Both the position numbers and the translations under genes were made by a program. The notes under the pieces were generated by a model, which worked only from the letters and a program-made list of their open reading frames with translations, searched no databases and had not been told where the DNA came from. From Zonotrichia leucophrys gambelii (Eukaryota > Chordata > Aves > Passeriformes > Passerellidae), in the NCBI RefSeq assembly GCF_028769735.1, contig NC_088171.1, positions 146,279,917 through 146,343,916 on the forward strand: a stretch of 64,000 bases of DNA. Direction: 5' to 3'. Of this stretch, positions 46,879 through 59,290 are shown piece after piece; position 1 is the stretch's first letter; each line of letters begins with the position of its first letter.

Positions 46879-46925
46879 ACCACTGTGGGGGGCTGTCATC
46901 AAGCAGCCCCCCCACAGACAGTGGT
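46879..46925. repeat. GC-rich hairpin with one bulge
   Basis: ACCACTGT (46879-46886) pairs with ACAGTGGT (46918-46925), and GGGGGGCTG (46887-46895) with CAGCCCCCC (46904-46912), around an 8-nt loop. Five bases (CACAG) on the right side bulge out. All 17 pairs are Watson-Crick, so it is a strong fold in AT-rich surroundings. Confidence 0.85.
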
Positions 46926-49900
46926 GTTATAGCCCTTGGTTTAATGGCTGACTGACCCTTCTGTTTGTTGAAGCAGAAATCTGTATTCAAACCCATCCAA
47001 ACGTGGGGATGAGCAGCAACTCTCAGTGTCTCACTTCACAGGACACGATGGAATTTCTATAAAGGGACCATATCCTCTGCAGAGAGGATAAGCAAATCCA
47101 TTGTCAGTTCTTTTCTCCCAGCAAGAAAGACTCCCAATTTAGAGCAGCTAATCAATAGTTAACTGTAATCTCTAGAGCTGTGTATTTTGAGGATAATAAA
47201 CCCTAAGCCTGGATAAATCTCGGTGGGAAGGACAACAAGACCAGCCCTCACCTGTATCTTGCCACACAGGTGTGAAACCCAGATCTGGGACTATTCACAA
47301 CTTGTGGTCCCTTGTTAACCAGTTCTGAACCCACAGAACTGCTCCAGCACTGGTTGGGTGAGTCTGGCTGCGGTGACTGCTCAAAGCAGTGAAAAACCAA
47401 GTTTCAGGCAATCATACACTTGAGACACTTGCCAAGTTTCTAATTCCTGATTTTACTACCAAAAATTTCTTGGTGTTTCTGTTGACACATACAGGTTGTA
47501 GCAAGATGCAGAGCATCACAGAGCTTCCTTTGCAACTACATCAGTATTACTAACCATGGTCCACAGGCAGAAAGCTCAATATCAGCTGAGCAAAGCTACA
47601 TTTTCAAAAAGGGTCCTACATTTTTGGACACCCTTAGCACTATGCGGAAGCCCCCAAACCATGTTTAGAGCTAGCATCACTCAGGAATGATTGACTGATT
47701 GACTGATTGATATGAAAAACTGGCACACAATGACAGGCACCAAAAACCAAAAGTTAGTTGCAAAATGTCTACTCAGTAAGACCAGCTTTAAAGTCAGGTA
47801 AGATGTGCTTGGAAGACTTAAAATGCAAGATTAATATGAGTGCTCCTTACCATGCTTAATGCACAGAGTGCTGTTTCCAGTGGTGGTCTTTCCCTTCCCC
47901 AAAAGAATTATTGAAAGTGACATTCCAATCTGACAGATGTTTAATTACATATAAAACTCTGCTGAAGTCAAGGGCAGATTGAGTGTTTCTGCAGATAAAC
48001 AGAAATATACTGATTTAATTCTAAGAGCAGCAGCAACATATTTCAATATTGGAAGGGTGAAAAGAGAATACCTAATAAAAAGTTAAGGATTTAGAAGAAA
48101 CTTCACTGAAAGGTTTATACACTATGATTTTTCCTTATCTGAATCATTTATAGAAACTGACACTGCTCTTCTGGATATCTGAAATTTTATCTACATTTAG
48201 TGCAGGTCTTGCATTCAGTTTCTGTCTATGTAGTTTCAAGCCCAAGATTCCCCTTTGAATTCTGGTGATAAAGTTCAAAGTAATTCCAATCTAACTTTCC
48301 AAGTGGCAGTTAAACTTATAATGAAGTCATAATTTTTGTTTTGATGAGTTTAAAAATAAATTTTGTGGCCACAAACTGTCTTCTCAGGTGTCTATTTCCA
48401 CTGCTGCTAAAATGTCTCCTGTCTTGGTCTTGCCACACTTAGGTCTTGATCTCATTGCCTGGGGGTGAGATCTCCTGCTGTGGTTTCCAAAGCTCCACGT
48501 GAGGCTGACAGGTACCACACAGACCTCTGGCAGACCTCGGTGCTTTTAGAACAGGAGCTGGAAGTCCTTTCTGATGATGCCTGACTACGCTGTTCAGACA
48601 ATCCAATTTCACTCTTTGTAAAATGGGGCAGAATAAATAAACTCACCCACACAGTAAGATTCACGTCTGAGTTCTTAATTTTGGTTAAACCATGATGGGT
48701 TTCTGCCTAGGCACTGCTGGTGAGACATTAATGAAAGCAAATCACCATAACCATCACTCAGAATTGATGTTCTGATCCAATGAAAATGAGAGAATTTTGC
48801 TGTTGAAGGCTCCTTTTCTCTGGACCCATACTGTGATTTACCAGGTATGATATATCGAAGCTGAACCATTTATACCAGAGCACAGAAATGATGTTACTGC
48901 TGCAAATATCTCATTAAACCATGCAGGTACTCTGATGAAAAATAGCTTTTGCAAAATCACATACACAGGCCACTCTGTCAGGATCATGGATAATCCCTGG
49001 AACACTCAATAATCACTGGCAGGACTTTGCTTTATAATATACAAATATCCCCTTGGGAATTTTAGCTCTACCATGCAATGGCTCTACTTCAGGAAGGGTC
49101 ACAAGGTGTTTGTGACATTGCTCACAATCCTTCTTGCCTCTTTGAATTTAAAAATGAAAGAGCTGAAGAAATAAACCAGGTTCAAAGCTATAACTATCAC
49201 ATGGGAACTTTCCTGAAATGTCCCCTCCTCTGGCCCACACTAGAGCTTACCTAATGTCATTTTTGATATTTAAATGAAGTATCAACAGCATATTAAATAT
49301 ATAGATATTGATAATTTTGTGTTTTCCAAGGAAACACCTGGAAGTAGATGTTATGTTCAGTCCCACAAAGGTGTTTCTAACATTTCAGTGAAAGGAAGAT
49401 CAGCAATCTCCAGGCAATGCCACCCACAGGACCCAGTTGTTTGTTTGATGTTGGTGTTATAAACATGAATTCACCCTTTTTTTTTATAGGCAATTACTTT
49501 TTAGTTTCAAGGGAAGCTTTGGTTTCATTTCCTTATTTGGTACATATGGAAGAGCTGCCTAAAGCACTAGGCAGGAACTTCTGACATTTCTATAAAAACC
49601 CAAGTGCAATCAATAGCTAGATATTGAGGTCAGGAAAGTAGCTACTGAAAAAGTTCAGTTAGTTACTGTAGTTTGCACAAAGAAACCACTTTTCATTTAA
49701 ACCCACAGACTTAGGATAGAAGCTAGTGAAGGGCTATAGGGATGACATGATGTCAAAATAAAAATAAATTGTCAGTATAAATCCAGGGAGACACTGTCAC
49801 AATATCAGCTTGAAACAAAATGACACCAATGCAAATTTTATAAGAAACAACTTTAAGATGTCAAGACACTGGTAAATTGATGTCAGTTCAGGTCTGCAGG

Positions 49901-51255
49901 GAGACTGTTAGGATTAAAAAAGAAAACCTAAACAAACTAAAAAGCATTCCCAGAGTAATGGCTATAATAGGCATTTCTAATTTTGTCAGTTGAAGTTAGT
50001 TGTAGCAACACAAACATGCAGATACCATGATTAAAATGTCAGCAAAAAACCCCCAAAACCACACACACAAAACCAAAAGAAAATATTGATAAAAACATAA
50101 TACACACTTGTTACATTGTTTGTACAGTTAGGCACTGACATTTCCAGTTTGGACTGCTTCTATACTTAAATACATAATCTCTGATGCTATTTCAGTTGAC
50201 TAATAAGAAATCTGGAAGCTTCTCTGTGCAATACAAACATCCTGTAGCTTTTTACCCATGCAGTGTGCAACAGAATTTATGGGGAATTGAACAGATCAAA
50301 TAGACAGCAGGAGCAGATCTTGGCTCTTCCAGTCTCTCATTATCAGGCTTTGCTGGATCTCCTTGTCATCGTTTCACAAGTCCTGTATTTCAGTATATCC
50401 TGCTAAATCTGAGCCTGACCCCACTAGTGGCCAAGAAGGCTCAGAAACACAAACAGATTTATTTTGAAAGTCTTACAGGATTTTCTAGGAGTGTTTTGAA
50501 GCACTGTTTTTGAGCAGTGGGATGCTGGGGGCAGTTGTGAGAACACTTAATGCCTGGCATCTCTTGAAGTCATTTACATGCAGGCAAAAGTGGGTGGAAA
50601 TTCTGCCATGTGAGAGCGACATTTGCGAATGTGCAAATGACTGCACAGCGCTTTTGGAGCAGTCACAGCCAGGGCCCTGCTCAGCACTGTGGTGCTGCCA
50701 TGTGCAGCATTAACCTTTACCATGTTCTGCTTTCCCTGCACACAACAACAGCAGATCCTTGTCAGGGGGTGGTTGCACAAGATGGTGCATATGCTTCCAG
50801 GCTCCCAGTCCCAGATCAAAAATACACGGCATGTAGCACAGAACTATCTATACTCGTTCCCCATTCTAAATTGATTTGAAATACTTTAGGGTGTACATCT
50901 GTCTCTGAAGACTTTTTGGCATAAATCCTGCATTTTAGGCCCTGGCTACTTTAAAATAGAAACTATTATGCCACTAGGACCAAAGTGGATCAGGTTCCAA
51001 CTGCCTGAAGTTCTGATCAACGACAGGTGCTCTATTTATCATCAATGTGAGCCCTGTTGAAATTAAATGCATTCTGCAACCCCGTTTTGGTGTATATTCA
51101 GTCATACAAACCTAAATAATAACAAAACCCACAGGCAATAATAATAACGACACCTTTGAAATCATTAATTCCTGAGTTTGTGTTTAGAAGCTGACTGAAA
51201 ATATCACAGGGCCAGATTTCAACACCTTCCATGCTGGAGCTTATCTGAAGTGAAA
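46926..51255. other. Unique intergenic DNA with a small tandem repeat
   Basis: About 4.3 kb without recognised transposons or genes. It contains three copies of TGATTGAC at 47688-47711. Frames to 89 codons at 50510-50879 overlap on both strands and show no domain. Confidence 0.5.
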
Positions 51256-51271
51256 CCACTGACGTCAGTGG
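51256..51271. promoter_or_regulatory. Perfect 16-bp palindrome with a full CRE
   Basis: CCACTGACGTCAGTGG is its own reverse complement and contains the full cAMP-response element TGACGTCA at 51260-51267, the site bound by CREB/ATF bZIP dimers. The central CpG survives in CpG-poor DNA. No repeat or promoter is recognised around it. Confidence 0.5.
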
Positions 51272-54200
51272 AACCATTCCAGATTTATAGCTGCCAAGTT
51301 ATGCACATCTCTGTGTGTGTCACTTTATGTTAGTTATTTCATGCATTGATTTGCATACCATAAGCAATTTGCATAGAACCAAAATTTGCATAGCACAGCG
51401 TGGAGCCACACCAACATGCCTGAAGAGGTGAGGGGAGTAAAGCATCTGGAATGTGGGGTGAAGGTGTCAGTGGCCATGTGCAGTGAGAGATGAGGGTCTG
51501 GGGCTGATTTGGGGGGCTGATGCTGTGAGTACATCAATTAAACTGTGAGATACTGTGCCTTTCACCTGACCTCCTTGTGCACAGCAGTTGTGCCTAAACG
51601 TGCCACTGCATTTCCTACCCAGGGCACAGCTGCTGGGAGTGAGGACTGAAGGCTGATGCAGCAGGAGGAGAGGAGTCAGGAAGGAGGAGGGATGCTGGCC
51701 ATGTTTTCTGGTGAAAACATCACTTGGTGGCTAACACTAGCACTGCCAAGTTAAATTTGCAGCCAGATGAGAGCAGGCTCATGTGAAATACATGTGAAAG
51801 ATATAATGAAAAATACATGGACTTGCTAAACCCATAGATAAATGGAATGAGAATTTAGCTAAAATTGACATGAATCATTGACATAAAGGAAACTGTCATC
51901 AGGAAACTCTGGGATTATCAACAAAATCTTAGCTACTCCCTGCTCAAAACACAAATCTCAGGTACTGATCCTTTGACCACTTTCTAAAAATTGCAAATCT
52001 AGTCTGGAGGAACTATAAAAATTTTACTTTGAAGGGTTACCTAGAAACTCAGTTTACATCATTAATATCCCTAGTCTTCCAGGATGAAAGTAATGTTTTC
52101 CTCCTCAGAAATCTCCCTGAGATTAATTGCCAACTGGCATTTTCCATGCATACACATCCACTCAGCACCATCTGGGGTCCTTGAAGGGCAAACTGGGGAA
52201 AAGTGCAACCCTGCCAGGTTCTCTGGCTCCCTGGGTGCTCAAGGCCTGCTAATATCTACATCTTTAGCAAGAAATTCCTGCTTCTGTGCAAATGTAAATT
52301 GGTGGCTCTTAGCAGCTTGGATTCTACAGCACTCAATCAGACCCATCCTCCCCTCTAAATGTCCTCACTGGCTTTGAGGATGCTGTTGGAGATGCAGCCC
52401 TGCAGCCACATTCATTTCAAGCCCCAGTTACGGTAATTGATCATTGTGAGGAGCAGAAGAGCAGCCCTGAAACAATGCTTCAACCTTGAGAGATTCAGTC
52501 CCATCTGCTTTTCCATAAACTTTTGGTGTTGCTTTCTTTGCTGGCACCCAGAAGAGTTTTTGGTTTTTTTTCCAGAATGCAGAGATGCTGCCTGTTCAAA
52601 GGCTGAGTAACCAGATAATTTCTGTTAGGAAACCTGGGGTTTCTGAAGTACAACCTCACAGAAAAATAAAACCTCACACAGGGAAGTTAGCTTAGTGGAA
52701 CTGTGGGATCCCAGCTTGCTTTTCCCTAAATATATAAAGTTTGTATAATGAAAAGATGGTGTGTCCTTAGACCCTGTCTCCCTTGACAAATGTGTGGTCT
52801 TCACTCATTTTAACCAGCAGAGATTAGTGCACTTGCAGCAAAAGCTGGGAAGGCAACAGTTTAATTTGCAGTTTTAAGCAAAGCTAAGTGTTCATTCATG
52901 AAGCAGCCAAAATGGCAGAGGTGCAGTCACATCATCTCTGCTGCAGGTCCCCTGCTCAGCCCAGACCTGTCTGCCATTGATTTAGTGCGTTGAATTAAAT
53001 TCAGTAGGCTTCAGATTTTAGCTAGACTTTCTAGTCTTTGCTAGAAACATTTATTACCTTCATTTCTCTTTTGGCCTACTTTTAGACAATCTGCAGTTGT
53101 TTGGGGGGACAAAAAAGACCCTTTTTCTAGCTGAAGGCAGAGCCTTTCAGAGCAACCCCCTTCCAGCAATGGTTACAGGGGAAAATCCAGATTTTGCAAA
53201 CTGCTCCTGGAGCAATATGTTACCCATTATTATTATTCTTCATTATGAATAAACTGAGGTTATTTAGGTTTATAAAAAGAAGTGGAGCTCAGCTGTGGCT
53301 TTCAGTATCTGTCATGAGTGAATTGTGATGATGATGGACAGATTTCAAATGGTCAGTTCTGTTTCTCCCACTGAGATCTAGATCAGTTAGTCAGCCTGTT
53401 AGTGATAATCATTCCTAAGCAAACAAACAAACCTCAAACAAAGCCCACGCACAATTTTTGCATCAGAACCTATATTTAACTTTAAATGGGTGGTTGGCTG
53501 TATTTTCTGCTCTTTCTCTATTGTTCTGCTTCTCTGTGTTTGTCTCCATCTATCGTGTGTTGCTGCATTTATTAGAATTCCATTCTTATGAAAATGTTTT
53601 TAATCATAAAATAACTCCCAGTGTAGCAAGTTAAATTAAAGCCACTCACAATACTTCAGGAAGTAAAGTGGTAGTGGTTCTCATAAACCCTCTCTTTTTG
53701 GTTTGGTCACAGTTCTGCTCCAGGGCACCTGGAATACCATTTCAATACTTCTAAAGATAAATAGAGTTCTGTCAATAAACTGAAAATTGCTGACCTGGTC
53801 TTGTTCATCAATTTAGGCATCGAAAAAATTCTGCCTCTGGGATTGACAGAGCTTTTCCATCTGAACTGAAAAGTGCCAAGCCTGCCATACTTAATGACAG
53901 GCCCGGGAGGGTTAATGAAAGAGCAGAAGTGGCATTTCACCTTGACTTGCAGCTGCCCTATAACATTGCCTAAGGGTCCAGCTAAGTGTTAGCTCCATCT
54001 GAGCAGTACAAGGCAGGAGCAAAGACCTACAGAGAATTCTAACAGGATATCCTCAATTGCCCTGCTTCTTGCCCTGTTTGCCTTTGTGTGTGTGTTTGTG
54101 TGAAACCTGTAACCAATGAAGCCTCAGGGATTTCTGTCTTCGTTGGTAACAAAAGCTCTGGAAATGCTGAAAAACTGAGCAAGAAAGAAATGCTGCAATG

Positions 54201-54294
54201 AATGACTAAATCATCTTCTAGCTTATGCCTGGACTCTACCAGCATTTCAGAATTTGCTTTTGCTATTGATAGCTTCATTTTTATTAGCTAAACA
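51272..54294. other. Unique intergenic DNA, no gene seen
   Basis: About 3 kb. Frames to 97 codons (52084-52377, +) without splice support or domains. No element recognised. Confidence 0.5.
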
Positions 54295-54840
54295 TTAACG
54301 ATTAGTCTAGACTGGTAATTAGCAGCGATCCTTTTACACAGAGGCTTGGATTAAGAGCTTTTGTGATTTTGGTGGACTCCAGTTTGTGTGAATGTCAATT
54401 TGATCCTTTTAACATGTTCATGCTAAGTATCAATACGCTCCTGGGAATCCTGGAAGTGCAGCGCTGAACCTCTCAGACGCTGAGCAACAGCTGGGGTGCC
54501 GCTTCCATTTGAAAAGCTTTCTTCTCTTCTCACTAATGGAGGATCAAAAGTCATCCCTTCAATTAAAAACTAAAGAAAGAATCTCATTCTTCGGCATTTT
54601 ATGTCTAATTAAGGATTTTAGTGGGAAATGTACAGCAGCGCTCACTGATTAATTTATCAAACGCAAAAAATCCCCCTCTCCTCTACCAGTCCAATTAGCC
54701 AGGCATTTTATATGGCTGAGAGATTGAAACACTGTTACTACATGGAAACCAGAGGCTCTTTGCATTTGAAATTGTGTGGTAAAGAGACTGGAAAATTTCT
54801 TGTCTAATACCGTGCATACTTAGGGCCTGATCCTGTGAAT
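54295..54840. promoter_or_regulatory. Candidate conserved developmental enhancer
   Basis: This block combines many homeodomain-type cores (GTAATTAGC, CTAATTAAGG, GATTAATTTATC, CCAATTAGCC), a POU-like TTTGCAT and about a dozen scattered CpGs (for example AACGATT, AGCGATCC, CAGCGCTGAA, CAGACGCTG, TTCGGC, AAACGCAAA). The surrounding DNA is nearly CpG-free. It has no repeat and no coding frame. The profile resembles vertebrate conserved non-coding elements near developmental genes; conservation must be tested. Confidence 0.4.
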
Positions 54841-57800
54841 TATTGAAAATCCCTGCTAAAAAATGCATGGTCTTCTGAAGGTCCATTCCAGTATGATATT
54901 CAATATCCCGAACACACAGGAGCATCAGGGAAAAGCAGAGGATGCTGAATGCTTTGGAAAATAGAGCATTTACTGTATAAAATGCCCAAAGGGAAGCATA
55001 GCTGCTGCTCAGACCATCTCAAGCACTGTGGAGCATAATTCACAGTGTTAGCTGCTGCCTTCTTACCTTGTGCTGAGATCTCTGTGCATTTCAGAGCAAG
55101 GGATTGATCTCTCCTTCCACAAGCCACCTGTCAGAAGCAATGTGGAAATATATTATCAATCATTTGTCACTCCCTTCTAACACAAGGATCATGAATCACA
55201 CTGTTTGTCAGCTCATGTCCCTTGCCTATACATCAGACAGGGGTTATTATCATCTCACTTTTCTCTGCTGAGAGCAGGCATGCGAGCCACAGCATCCAGA
55301 CCATTCTCCCTGTGGCATGAGCGTCTCCCAGGAATACACTGGGAAACACATTACCTTTCATGTGTTCTTTATTTGCTTATCATCCCTCTCAGGGTAGTGT
55401 TTGGTGAATGGCTTTGTGTTGTGGTATATTTTTTTGGGTTTTTTTCCTTTTTTTTCCATTTTAGTCTGATATTTGATGATTTTGCTGCTGTTGCTACTGT
55501 CTTGTTTAATTTATTTTGAAGAACTCTGCTGCATTTTTGTTATGGAAGGTAAGATTAAGGGAACATGCTTGGTTTTTCAAATGGATTTGAACAGCTCTGG
55601 GGCATGGGGATGCTCAATAGACCTAGTCTTGAGTAAGGAATTAGTGCTAAACTGCACAGCCCTGGTCAGAGCAGCTGGGAGGTGCTGTGGCTGCACTTGG
55701 GTGGATGGATGAGGTCATATCCAAACATCTTGGAGTGCAAGATGGAGTGCAAGATGGAGTGCAGGACCTTAGCAGGTTTACATCGAGAGTGTGTCATTGA
55801 AGCAAATCTCCTCATTCTTTCCACTTAGTGCCCTTTGGTTTGCTTTTGGCACATCTCTGAGGCCATGACTTGGGTTCCTTTCAAGAGATATTAAATTGGA
55901 GGAAGTGTGTCCTGGTTCTGAGGGTGCTCCCAGGACATGCTGGCCCTGACCTGCCCCACCTGGTGCCTCTCATGTCCCTTCCTGTGGGTGCAAAGCCCCA
56001 TTTTGGTCCAGTCTGAAGAGAACAGTTTGTCCCCCAGGGTTCCTCCCAGCCATCCCAGGCTCTGTCTGACATCATTTCCACTCCCTAGGCCACATCCTGA
56101 CCCCTGTGGTAGTTAACCCTGTCTAAGGGGCTGAGGGTTCCCTCACTGCCCTTATCCCTTGGAACAGGAGAGGAAAGATGAAGATGAGAAATCTCAGCAA
56201 AGATGGGATGGGGGCTGTGCTCAGCCCCTGTCAGCCCCTCTGGGCTGCTCCTCCCTGTGCCCCAGCTTGGCTGAAAGGCTCAGCAGTGCCTTACCTCAAT
56301 CCCACCCTGCTCTTTGCCTGGCACACACCAGTGCCAAGGAGCCTCTGCCCCAGCATGGCACTGCCTTTCTCTGCCAGGCCTGTTCCTGTGTGCCCACATC
56401 ACAGTAGCACTTGTGTGACCCACAGAAAGGGTCTTGTGGCACCTCTTCAGGCTGGCAGATGAGTTACAGAAAGGGTGGTAAAGGTCTCTAAAGCCATGAG
56501 TGGCAGGAGAAGATGAATGATGTTCACTGTGCCTTCCAGCGAGCGCTGTAGGAAACATCAAAAGGAACTTGCAGATTAAAGAAAGAACCCAAAGCAATCT
56601 GCATGTTCCTGTAGTTTGGGAGCTCCTCACTGAAGTGTTGATCATAAAAGTTAACAATTTCAGTAAACCATTGGAAAAAATGACAGGAGTGGAAAAGAAA
56701 CCAACTAAAAATCAAGGATTATGAAATGCAAGTAAGCTGGCTCAGGCAGTCTGAGACAAAAGGACTAGAGATTATGAAATTCTCCTTGGGCATCGTGGTA
56801 TGCTGTCCCTGCATGTCCCTGTGTTTCTTGGATGCTGTTGCACAGAGAATTCTGGACCAGACACACCTTTAGTCTGACCTGTTATAGCCATTCCTACACT
56901 TTCATTTCATTCTCACTCTTAACACCATGAAAGGGGAACATCAAACACTGATCTCTCTGTATTCAAAGCTCGTGTGCTGCCCTTTGCAGAGAGACTTCCA
57001 TGGCCTCATTTCTCACTGGGGGAAGTTCAGTTCTTCTCATTGCACAGTCTGAGCTTTGGATGGAGTGCAGGGTGCCCAGAGAGACCTCAATTGTTCTTTT
57101 CCTAATACAGTCACCTGCATATCTCAGGGAAAAGGGAGCCAAAATTAAGTAGGAGGGGTTGGGTAATTTTCCAAATATGCTGTGATTCATGAAGAAATAC
57201 TAAAAATATAAATTTTCTCCCTTGATGAAGATGTTACAAAGAGCTAGAGAGATTTGGATACTGTGAAGAATTTGTTGACAGGAAATACAAGAATTAGATG
57301 GGAGAGGCTATCAAGGAAGACAAAATTATGTTTCTGGAGGATGAGATCATTGAAGAGGAAGGAGATTAGGCTTTATGAGGAGCTGAAAACCAGTTCACAT
57401 TTATATTGGCAATTTTATTAACTTCATTATTTGCCCAGCCAGTTATGGTGGACTTCTACAGCCTGAATTAAAAGCTCTAGATAACCATGCTGGGGTAAAA
57501 CTGGAAGCCATGTCAACACCATTATTCCCCCTCTTCACCTACCAACTTGCACTAAGGACATGGTTTTAATGTCTGTATGACCCTTTATTTCATAGGTGAT
57601 GCCTCTGATTTTCCTCTGTTCTTGATCTTTTATACCTTTTATAAGTGGTTGACAATGCCTATCTGAATTAGCAAGAAAAGCAGAATTGCAGTCAGGCAGA
57701 ATTTGTCTAAACACATACAAACATAAGATAAAGTAAGGAACACTTTGATGCCTTGGAGTGACTACCTAGAACAAGGATAGATAAGATTACAGAATAAATT

Positions 57801-58906
57801 GGATATTTATTAAAGGCCTTCAATAGATACACCTTGGGCAGTCAAAAGCCTCCAAGAGGGGCTACACCCAAGGTGATGGAGACCATGAGTTTTTCAGACA
57901 GATATAAGTTTTGTCTATTAGCATATCAGTTAATCCTCCAATTACAGCTTCAGGTAATGAAGTCAGGTACCCCCAGTTTGATTCTCCCCCACCAATTTCA
58001 CTTTTGTTTTTGCTTTTCAGGGCCTGAGGCAGAGAGTGTCCTTGGATCTCAGGCCTGGAGGGATTGTTTTGTCTGACCAAGATGTGAAGACAGTTAACTA
58101 ACACTATATATGGAGTTTAGGGTTATGCATTGATCACTATGGGATTTGAAAAATATAAGCCATCAGCTTCTACATACAGCTCTGGTACTGGGAAAGAAAA
58201 TTTGTAACTAATATGGAGATAAATTCAGGCTAGATTTGTGTCTTATTTAGCTGTGCCTAATCTCTGTCTTCGGGAATTCTAAACTTTAAAGTTCTGGTGA
58301 CATGGAAGGGAGAAGTGCAAGGATAACTCGTCTTTCAGCAGCATTTGGAAAGCTAAGAGTACCTGTGGCCTGCTCCCACAGCAACAGGAAAGAACTTGAT
58401 AAAAAACTATTCTGCCTGGTCAGGTAGCAGATGCAAAAAGAGGATCTGTTATCCTTAACCTGGCAAATCTCTCAGTTTTCTGTTGTGGTTTTGTACACTC
58501 TGATATATAGATGAGCTGCTTTGGATGATGCCTTTAGTGCAGAAGTATCTTTGCCCTGCAGTAACCACTGAAGGGTACTTTTTCTTGCCTCTGTACATAT
58601 GCCAAGCATACCTCATTTTCAATAGAAGTCCAACTGGAACACAGGAGAAAGTCTTCATTTTAATAGTTTGTACAGATTAATATCTTTGTATGACAGGAAA
58701 ATGATTTTGACAGGTAGAAATAAACATACGGATATAAAAGGAGAAATTTTACACCCTTTGACAGCTAAAGAGCAAGTCTGGCTTATCTGGATTTTTTTAT
58801 ACAGTCCACACTCTTCAAAACTGTCCACAGCTTTGGAGATTTCTGTTTGCAGTGAGAGTGCCTGAAGCTTCAGCTGAATATTTTCAGGAAACTCAGAGTG
58901 TTCCAA
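54841..58906. other. Unique DNA with a GC-rich gene-less patch
   Basis: No element recognised. A 12-bp repeat lies at 55731-55767. A GC-rich patch runs from about 55890 to 56460 with overlapping frames up to 125 codons; no domain, clear CpG island or splice-agreeing exon was seen in it. Confidence 0.45.
55731..55767. repeat. 12-bp tandem repeat, about three units
   Basis: TGGAGTGCAAGA occurs twice in a row followed by a partial third unit (TGGAGTGCAGGA). Confidence 0.9.
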
Positions 58907-58920
58907 AGCACGTACGTGCT
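58907..58920. promoter_or_regulatory. Perfect 14-bp palindrome AGCACGTACGTGCT
   Basis: The palindrome contains two inverted ACGTG cores, the half-site used by bHLH-PAS factors such as HIF. Two CpGs are retained. The region to the right (59090-59290) is a candidate conserved block. Confidence 0.35.
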
Positions 58921-59090
58921 CCCTATTTTCAAAGGCTAAACAGCCATGACTGCAAACACTATCACTGCACTAGCAAAAAGGTGCTGAACCACACTATAAG
59001 AGACAGTAATTCATGATGGAGAATACTCTGTTATCCATGAGGGAGATTGGTCTTTGTGCAGTGTGAGGAAAAGATAAGCATATTGACATG

Positions 59091-59290
59091 GCTTCTTTTG
59101 AAGTGTCCATCCACTCTGCTGCAGCCGCCTCCTTTCTGCCCGCTTGCTATTGATTATGTCTGCACTAAAGTTCAGCTGACCATTTATATTTCAAGTGAGA
59201 AGGAGGGAGAACTGGAGATTTAAAACCATTTAAACACCTTTTGCTAGCGTTAATGCTTTCATGTCACCAGCAGTTGTCAGGACTCAGGCA
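59091..59290. promoter_or_regulatory. Candidate conserved non-coding block (weaker)
   Basis: About 200 bp with retained CpGs (GCAGCCGCC, GCCCGC, TAGCGTTAATG) and an AT-rich MEF2-like CATTTATATTT. No repeat or coding frame. Weaker than the blocks at 54.3 and 60.8 kb. Confidence 0.22.

Noticed and set aside
55898..55935. LTR start, because of TGTCCTGGTT
   Set aside because: The following sequence lacks LTR landmarks, a poly(A) signal and a matching end.
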